From the NCBI GenBank assembly GCA_017400415.1, contig JAFPTE010000080.1, positions 1 to 27,778 on the forward strand: 27,778 nt of DNA, read 5' to 3'. The notes under the pieces were generated by a model. That model was given only the letters and a program-made list of their open reading frames with translations, was not told where the DNA came from and ran no database searches. The DNA comes from Oscillospiraceae bacterium (GTDB taxonomy: Bacteria > Bacillota > Clostridia > Oscillospirales > Oscillospiraceae). A program made the translations under genes and the position numbers. Positions within the stretch are counted from its first letter, which is position 1, and every line of letters begins with the position of its first letter. Of this stretch, positions 22,942 through 27,778 are shown piece by piece.

Positions 22942-23226
22942 GTGAAGCTTATAAACATCGGCTTCGGCAACATGGTGAATTCCGCCCGGATCGTGGCTGT
23001 CATCAGCCCGGAGAGCGCCCCCGTAAAGCGCATAATCTCCGACACCCGGGACCGGGGCGACCTGGTGGACGCCACCTACGGCCGCCGCACCAGAGCCGTT
23101 ATAATCTGTGACTCCGGCCACGTTATCCTTTCCGCCCTCCAGCCGGAGACCGTTACCGCAAGACTGACAGGCAAGGACGATAAACTCACCAAGGAGGAAG
23201 AAAATGAGGAAGAGGAAGCCGGGTAA
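22942..23226 (+). CDS. remA: Extracellular matrix regulator RemA family (DUF370)
   Basis: The 94-residue product matches RemA (MKLINIGFGNMVNSARIVAVISPESAPVKR...), a DNA-binding protein that forms ring-like oligomers and activates biofilm-matrix and osmoprotection genes in B. subtilis. In clostridia its targets are mostly unknown. The start is GTG at 22942, 9 bases after the yicC stop, with GAGGTGA upstream. The C-terminus ends in an acidic tail (KEEENEEEEAG) encoded partly by the SD of gmk; the reading frame runs 23 bases into gmk. The core is intact. The tail is probably a by-product of the overlap. Confidence 0.93.
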   Translation: MKLINIGFGNMVNSARIVAVISPESAPVKRIISDTRDRGDLVDATYGRRTRAVIICDSGHVILSALQPETVTARLTGKDDKLTKEEENEEEEAG

Positions 23227-23779
23227 GCTGTTCATCGTCTCCGGGCCCTCCGGCTCCGGCAAGAGCACGGTGCTCAGAGAGGTCTTCGCCCGCAGGACCA
23301 GAATGTTCTTCTCAGTCTCCGCCACCACCCGTGGCCCCAGAGAGGGAGAGAAGGACGGGGTGGATTACTACTTCGTCACCAAGGAAGAGTTCGAGAAGAT
23401 GATCGAGGGCGGCCTGCTTCTGGAGCACGCCCAGTACGTGGGCAACTATTACGGCACCCCCAAGGCCCCCGTGGAGGAGAAGCTTCGGGAGGGCAACGAC
23501 GTGGTGCTGGATATTGAGGTCCAGGGCGCCGAGCAGGTGAAGCGCAAGGCACCTGAGGCCGTCAGCATCTTCCTGCTGCCTCCCAGCCTGGAGGAGCTGG
23601 AGCGCCGGCTCCGGGGCCGGGGCACCGAGTCCGACGAGAAAATCAGAAGCCGCCTGGAGCGGGCCGCCAGCGAGATGAAGCTGGCTCCCAATTACGATTA
23701 CAATGTGGTCAACGACAACGTGGAAGAGGCCGCAGACGAGATACTCCGCATCATGCGGAGAGCAACACACAGAAGATAA
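23204..23779 (+). CDS. gmk: Guanylate kinase
   Basis: This 191-residue kinase converts GMP to GDP. The P-loop GPSGSGKS is at residues 14-21. The GMP-binding region with SVSATTRGPREGEKDGVDYYFV follows, then YGTP and DIEVQGAEQVK. The ATG at 23204 has a perfect AAGGAGG (23191-23197) 6 bases upstream, within the end of remA. The conserved linkage yicC-remA-gmk-rpoZ supports the call. Length and motifs are complete. Confidence 0.98.
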   Translation: MRKRKPGKLFIVSGPSGSGKSTVLREVFARRTRMFFSVSATTRGPREGEKDGVDYYFVTKEEFEKMIEGGLLLEHAQYVGNYYGTPKAPVEEKLREGNDVVLDIEVQGAEQVKRKAPEAVSIFLLPPSLEELERRLRGRGTESDEKIRSRLERAASEMKLAPNYDYNVVNDNVEEAADEILRIMRRATHRR

Positions 23780-23798
23780 CCGAAAGGAAGTTATAAAA

Positions 23799-24002
23799 AT
23801 GCTGCTTTATCCTACCGTACCTGAACTGCTCAAATATGTGGACAGCCGTTACATGCTGGTGAACGTCATCGCCAAGCGTGCCCGTGAAATCTCCGCCGAG
23901 GCGGAGGAGAACGGCACCCATCTGGACATCAATCCCGTGACCCTGGCGGTCCGTGACATCGCCGCCGGCAAGGTCACCGCCTACATGAACAAGGGAGAGT
24001 AA
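23799..24002 (+). CDS. rpoZ: RNA polymerase omega subunit
   Basis: This small 67-residue protein, directly downstream of gmk, fits RpoZ: MLLYPTVPELLKYVDSRYMLVNVIAKRAREI matches the conserved omega N-terminal pattern, with the run AKRAR at residues 25-29. It helps assemble RNA polymerase by folding around the beta-prime C-terminus. The ATG at 23799 has AAAGGA (23783-23788) upstream; an in-frame start at 23703 would lie inside gmk. The stop is 7 bases before priA. The sequence is short, but position and pattern make the call strong. Confidence 0.92.
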   Translation: MLLYPTVPELLKYVDSRYMLVNVIAKRAREISAEAEENGTHLDINPVTLAVRDIAAGKVTAYMNKGE

Positions 24003-24009
24003 CAAGACC

Positions 24010-26265
24010 TTGGAGGAGAGAAGGGCTGCCCGCATCGCCGTGGCCGCTGCCACCTACGCCATAGACAAGCCCTACTCCTACCTGGTGCCGGAGGAGCTCA
24101 GGGATACCTGCGTTCCCGGCGCCAGAGTCACTGTGCCCTTCGGCAGGGCCAACAAGCGCAGTGAGGGCATCGTTCTGGAGGTCCGGAGCGCAGAAGGGGA
24201 GACGGAAAAGCTCAAGACCGTGGACTCTGTTCTGGATAAGGAGCCGCCTCTCACGGCGGACCAGCTGCAGCTGGCCCTTTTCATGCGGGACCGGTTTTTC
24301 TGCACGGTCTATGACGCCGTCCGGGCCATGCTGCCTGCGGGCATGTGGTTTGACACCTCCGGCCGCAGGCGGGTAGGGGAGCGTACCGCCAGGTATGCGA
24401 TCCTTGCCGTTCCGGCAGAGGACGCCGCCGCTCTGGCTGAGCAGAAGCGGGCCAAGGCTCCCCATCAGTCGGAGCTTCTTCGGGTGCTCTGCTCACTGGG
24501 GGAGGCACCCTGCGCCGACCTGACGGAGTTCACCGGGGCCCCCACGGCCTCCCTGACTGCCCTGCGGAAGCAGGGGATAATAGAAATCGAGACCCGGGAG
24601 CTGGCCCTGGAGCCGGAGGAGGACCGGGAGCCGACGGCGGATAGGATAGTTCTGAACGCCGAGCAGCAGCGCTCCTTCGAGGGCCTGGCGTCTCTTATGA
24701 ACTCCCCGGACCCGGCCGCCGCCCTGCTGTACGGCGTCACAGGCAGCGGCAAGACCGCCGTCTACGTGAGTCTTGCCCATGAGGCCGTGAATCGTGGCAG
24801 AACAGCCATGGTCCTGGTGCCGGAAATCGGGCTGACACCCCAGTTTCTGAATATCTTCATGGCCCACTTCGGCTCCCGGGTCGCCGTCATGCACTCGTCC
24901 CTGTCCCCCCGGGACAGGCTCCGGCAGTGGAAGCGCATCAAGGCCGGGCAGGTGTCCGTGGTTGTGGGCACCCGCTCCGCAGTTTTTGCGCCTCTCGCTG
25001 ACGTGGGGCTCATCGTCATCGACGAGGAGCAGGAGCACACCTATAAATCCGAAAATGCGCCCCGTTACTCCACAAGAGACGTGGCAAAATATATCGTGGC
25101 AAAGTCCCGGGGACTTCTTGTCCTGGGCTCCGCCACCCCCTCCGTTGAGAGCATGTACGCCGCAAAAAGCGGAAAATACAGCTATTTTGAGCTCACTACC
25201 CGCTATAATGAGCGGCCGCTGCCCCGGGTCATCATCGCCAACATGCGCTCGGAGCTCAGAAGCGGCAACGGAGGCCTTTACAGCGCCGTTCTGCGCCGTG
25301 AGATGGAGGAAAACCTTCGCAGCGGGGAGCAGACCATTCTGTTTCTGAACCACCGGGGGGCCTCCTCCTGCGTGCTGTGCGGAGAGTGCGGCTACACCTT
25401 CCAGTGCCCCAACTGCTCCGTGAGCCTGACTTATCACTCTGTGGACAGGCGCCTCCGGTGCCACTACTGCGGCTTCTCCGTCCCGGTCCCCAGGGACTGC
25501 CCGGACTGCGGCGGCAGGCTCAAGTTCGTAGGCGCCGGCACTCAGAAGGCGGAGGAGGAGCTTCTGGGCCTTTTCCCGGAGGCAAAGGTCCTGCGGATGG
25601 ACGCCGATACGGTTTCCCGCATCGGCTCCCACGAAAAGATTCTGGAGACCTTCCGCACAAAGAGAGTGCCCTTTCTCATCGGCACCCAGATGGTCACCAA
25701 GGGGCTGGACTTTGAAAACGTCACCCTGGTGGGGGTCCTCAGCGCCGACAGGGCCATATACGCCGGGGATTACCGCTCCGGTGAGCGGGCCTTCTCCCTC
25801 ATCACCCAGGTGGTTGGCCGCTCCGGCAGGGGCAGAAAGGCCGGCCGGGCGGTAATTCAGACCTATACTCCGGAAAATGAGCTCATAACCCTGGCCGCAA
25901 GGCAGGATTACCCGGGCTTTTACCAGCGGGAGATTGAGCTGCGCCGGCTTATGGAGGCGCCGCCCTTCTGCGACCTTCTGGCGGTTACCGTGTCCGGCGG
26001 CGATGAAAACCTGGTGCTGAAGGGCTGTCTGGGGCTTCTGGAGGCCCTCCGAAGCTACTTCGGCCCGGAGGACGGGCTGCGGATACTGGGCCCGGCTCCT
26101 GCCGGGGTTGCCAAGGTCAATAACCGCTACAGATACAGGCTCACTCTGGCGGGCGCCAACAGCCGGAGGGTCCGGGACCGGGTGAGCTACGTGATAACCG
26201 AGTTTTCCAAGGATAAAAAGTACCGGGGCCTGGCGGTGTTCGCCGATTCGGAGCCCCCGGAATAA
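24010..26265 (+). CDS. priA: Primosomal protein N' (replication restart helicase PriA)
   Basis: This 751-residue helicase reloads the replisome at stalled forks. The N-terminal 3'-DNA-binding domain covers about residues 8-105. Walker A is GVTGSGKT (242-249), and Walker B DEEQ (338-341) is followed by EHTYKSE. Eight cysteines form the two zinc sites: 457, 460, 466, 469, 484, 487, 497 and 500. The helicase motif GTQMVTKGLDF is intact. The start is TTG at 24010, 7 bases after the rpoZ stop; AAGGGAG (23991-23997) in the last rpoZ codons can serve as SD. In B. subtilis coaBC lies between rpoZ and priA, and it is absent here. Confidence 0.96.
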   Translation: MEERRAARIAVAAATYAIDKPYSYLVPEELRDTCVPGARVTVPFGRANKRSEGIVLEVRSAEGETEKLKTVDSVLDKEPPLTADQLQLALFMRDRFFCTVYDAVRAMLPAGMWFDTSGRRRVGERTARYAILAVPAEDAAALAEQKRAKAPHQSELLRVLCSLGEAPCADLTEFTGAPTASLTALRKQGIIEIETRELALEPEEDREPTADRIVLNAEQQRSFEGLASLMNSPDPAAALLYGVTGSGKTAVYVSLAHEAVNRGRTAMVLVPEIGLTPQFLNIFMAHFGSRVAVMHSSLSPRDRLRQWKRIKAGQVSVVVGTRSAVFAPLADVGLIVIDEEQEHTYKSENAPRYSTRDVAKYIVAKSRGLLVLGSATPSVESMYAAKSGKYSYFELTTRYNERPLPRVIIANMRSELRSGNGGLYSAVLRREMEENLRSGEQTILFLNHRGASSCVLCGECGYTFQCPNCSVSLTYHSVDRRLRCHYCGFSVPVPRDCPDCGGRLKFVGAGTQKAEEELLGLFPEAKVLRMDADTVSRIGSHEKILETFRTKRVPFLIGTQMVTKGLDFENVTLVGVLSADRAIYAGDYRSGERAFSLITQVVGRSGRGRKAGRAVIQTYTPENELITLAARQDYPGFYQREIELRRLMEAPPFCDLLAVTVSGGDENLVLKGCLGLLEALRSYFGPEDGLRILGPAPAGVAKVNNRYRYRLTLAGANSRRVRDRVSYVITEFSKDKKYRGLAVFADSEPPE

Positions 26266-26279
26266 GATAGGAGATAATA

Positions 26280-26801
26280 ATGGCCATTCGCAAAATCAGA
26301 GAAGAGGGGGACGCTCTGCTCCTTAAGAAGAGCCGCCCCGTTACAGAATTCAACCCCAGGCTCCATGAGCTCATCGACGACATGCGGGATACCCTGCTGA
26401 ACGCCGGCGGCGTGGGTCTGGCGGCCCCTCAGGTGGGCGTTCTCCGCCGGGTGGTTCTGGTTATGGACACCCTGAAGGAGGAGCTCTCCGACGAGGAGCA
26501 GATAATCGAGCTTGTGAACCCGGAGATAATCGAGCGGGACGGCACCCAGACCGACCCGGAGGGCTGCCTTTCCGTGCCCGGGGTCTACGGCCTGGTGGAG
26601 CGGCCCTATCACGTCCGGGTACGGGCCCAGGACCGCTTCGGTAAAACCTTCGAGGTGGAGGGGGAGGAGCTCACCGCCCGGTGCTTCTGCCACGAGATAG
26701 ACCACCTGGACGGCCATCTGTTCACGGAGCTGGCCACCAGAATCCTCTCCGATGAGGAGCTGGAGGAGTACAGAAATAAGCAGCGGGAGAAGGAAAATTG
26801 A
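26280..26801 (+). CDS. def: Peptide deformylase
   Basis: This 173-residue metalloenzyme removes the formyl group from the start methionine of new proteins. Motif 1 GVGLAAPQ is at 44-51, motif 2 EGCLSVPG includes Cys96, and motif 3 HEIDH supplies His138, Glu139 and His142. Cys96 and the two histidines bind the metal. The ATG at 26280 has AGGAG (26269-26273) 6 bases upstream. The stop overlaps the TTG start of fmt (TTGA), which couples the enzymes that remove and add the formyl group. The C-terminus is a charged Glu/Lys tail. Confidence 0.97.
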   Translation: MAIRKIREEGDALLLKKSRPVTEFNPRLHELIDDMRDTLLNAGGVGLAAPQVGVLRRVVLVMDTLKEELSDEEQIIELVNPEIIERDGTQTDPEGCLSVPGVYGLVERPYHVRVRAQDRFGKTFEVEGEELTARCFCHEIDHLDGHLFTELATRILSDEELEEYRNKQREKEN

Positions 26802-27709
26802 GAATCCTGTTTATGGGCACCCCGGACTTTGCCGCCTGCAGTCTGGCTGCCCTCTATGAGCTGGACTTCGCCGAAATCGTCGGCGTTTTCACCCAGCCGG
26901 ACAAGCCCGTGGGACGGAAGCAGATACTGGAAAAGCCCCCGGTGAAGCTCCTGGCGGAGGAGCACGGCACTCCGGTTTTCCAGCCTGCAAAAATGCGGGA
27001 CGGCACCGCCATGTCCATTATCCGGGAGCTGGACCCGGAGCTTATAGTCGTCGTTGCCTACGGCAGGATACTGCCGGAGGATATACTCGCCTGGCCGAAA
27101 TACGGCGCCGTCAACATTCACGGCTCCCTGCTGCCCAAATACCGTGGGGCGGCCCCTATCCAGTGGGCCGTCATAAACGGGGAGGAGCGGACCGGCGTCA
27201 CCGCCATGTACATGACAAAGGAGCTGGACGCTGGGGATATTATCGCCATCCGTGGCACGGACATCCTGCCCGGGGAGACCGCCGGAGAGCTTTTTGAGCG
27301 GCTGGCGCCCATGGGTGCGGCGCTTCTGTGCGATACGGTAAGGTCCATTAAGGACGGCACCGCCGCCAGCACCCCCCAGAATAACGAGATGGCCACCTTC
27401 GCCCCGCCTCTTACAAAGGAGCTGGCGGAGATAGACTGGACAAAGGGACAGCGGGCCGTTCTGTGCAAAATCCGGGGCATGGACCCCTGGCCCATCGCCT
27501 CCTGCGACGTGGGCGGCCTGAAGATGAAGATTTACAGGGCGGAGCCCTGGGAGGCCAGCGGAAGACCTGCGGGCACCATGGAGCAGGTCAGAAAGGGCCT
27601 CCGGGTCTCCTGCGGGGATGGGGACGTGCTCATAACCGAGCTCCAGGCCCCCGGCGGCAAGAGAATGTCCGCCGCCGACTATCTGAGAGGGCACCCCCTA
27701 TGCCGCTGA
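26798..27709 (+). CDS. fmt: Methionyl-tRNA formyltransferase
   Basis: This 303-residue enzyme formylates Met-tRNA(fMet) using 10-formyl-THF. The N-terminus RILFMGTPDFA is typical. Catalytic residues Asn106 and His108 (VNIHGS) and Asp144 (ELDAGD) match the E. coli enzyme numbering. SLLPKYRGAAPIQW is the folate-binding signature. A C-terminal OB-fold domain follows from about residue 205. The start is TTG at 26798, sharing bases with the def stop, with GGGAGAAGGA just upstream. It overlaps the next gene by 10 bases. Confidence 0.97.
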   Translation: MRILFMGTPDFAACSLAALYELDFAEIVGVFTQPDKPVGRKQILEKPPVKLLAEEHGTPVFQPAKMRDGTAMSIIRELDPELIVVVAYGRILPEDILAWPKYGAVNIHGSLLPKYRGAAPIQWAVINGEERTGVTAMYMTKELDAGDIIAIRGTDILPGETAGELFERLAPMGAALLCDTVRSIKDGTAASTPQNNEMATFAPPLTKELAEIDWTKGQRAVLCKIRGMDPWPIASCDVGGLKMKIYRAEPWEASGRPAGTMEQVRKGLRVSCGDGDVLITELQAPGGKRMSAADYLRGHPLCR

Positions 27710-27778
27710 GCGCCAGAGAGGCGGCGGTAAACGGCCTCCTGGCCTACCGCAGGCGGGGCGCCAGACCGGATATGGTCA
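27700..27778 (+). CDS. rsmB: Probable 16S rRNA (cytosine-967-C5)-methyltransferase RsmB, N-terminal fragment
   Basis: ATG at 27700 opens a frame that runs off the window after 26 complete codons, beginning MPLSAREAAVNGLLAYRRRG. It overlaps fmt by 10 bases, with GAGAGGG upstream. The pattern ARExAxxxLLAY resembles the N-terminal NusB-like domain of RsmB, and in B. subtilis fmt is followed by rsmB (yloM). The fragment is too short to show the methyltransferase domain, so the call rests mostly on gene order. Confidence 0.65.
   Translation, partial: MPLSAREAAVNGLLAYRRRGARPDMV

Noticed and set aside
23703..23798. Longer in-frame start for rpoZ inside gmk
   Set aside because: The extra residues are shadow coding of gmk; ATG 23799 has an SD and matches omega.
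1..27778. Mobile elements, CRISPR arrays, tRNA genes, defence islands
   Set aside because: I saw no transposase, integrase, repeat-spacer pattern, cloverleaf or defence gene; the window is almost wholly conserved housekeeping genes.

Overview
The window is a dense, GC-rich stretch with every gene on the + strand. It carries about 30 protein genes. The longest non-coding gap is about 110 bases, so nothing over 300 bases lacks a gene. I see no tRNA, rRNA, CRISPR array, insertion sequence or prophage. Strong AGGAGG-type Shine-Dalgarno (SD) sites, ATGA/GTGA/TTGA stop-start overlaps, a GerW-type sporulation protein, RemA, an IspH-S1 fusion and the gene order point to a GC-rich, probably spore-forming clostridial Firmicute, most likely Oscillospiraceae/Ruminococcaceae. 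This placement is inferred from gene content, not from a database search.

Layout. (1) 1-382: end of a metallophosphoesterase. (2) 400-6719: protein-quality cluster tig-clpP-clpX-lon followed by the ribosome-assembly GTPase gene engB. (3) 6713-10634: M50 protease, scpA-scpB (chromosome condensation), a DUF2953 membrane protein, the GerW/YtfJ sporulation protein and an RluB-type pseudouridine synthase. (4) 10627-15426: an RpiR-type regulator, then two successive gene fusions, flavoprotein-Cmk and IspH-S1, ending at a strong terminator. (5) 15472-18167: a new promoter, ispD-ispF (MEP isoprenoid pathway), a DUF3343 putative Se/S carrier and a cysteine-desulfurase-family enzyme. (6) 18197-22016: a consensus promoter driving cdaA-cdaR (c-di-AMP synthesis), then a DUF5685 protein and a J-domain protein with a cysteine-rich tail. 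(7) 22054-27778: yicC-remA-gmk-rpoZ-priA-def-fmt and the start of a probable rsmB. This matches the Bacillus subtilis yloC-to-yloM block except that coaBC is absent.

How the genes work together. Most are housekeeping genes for protein folding and turnover, ribosome biogenesis, translation start, nucleotide kinases, isoprenoid precursors and c-di-AMP signalling. Genes overlap or nearly touch, so translational coupling is probably widespread.

Most unusual points. The tandem fusions at 11471-15426 each keep an internal SD and ATG exactly at the domain junction, and an AT-rich extended -10 promoter sits inside the ispH coding sequence. The DUF3343 leader is predicted to fold so that its SD is hidden. 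The DUF5685 protein has two aspartate-rich motifs that recall class I isoprenoid-synthase-fold enzymes and is coupled to a Cys-tailed J-domain protein behind the c-di-AMP genes.
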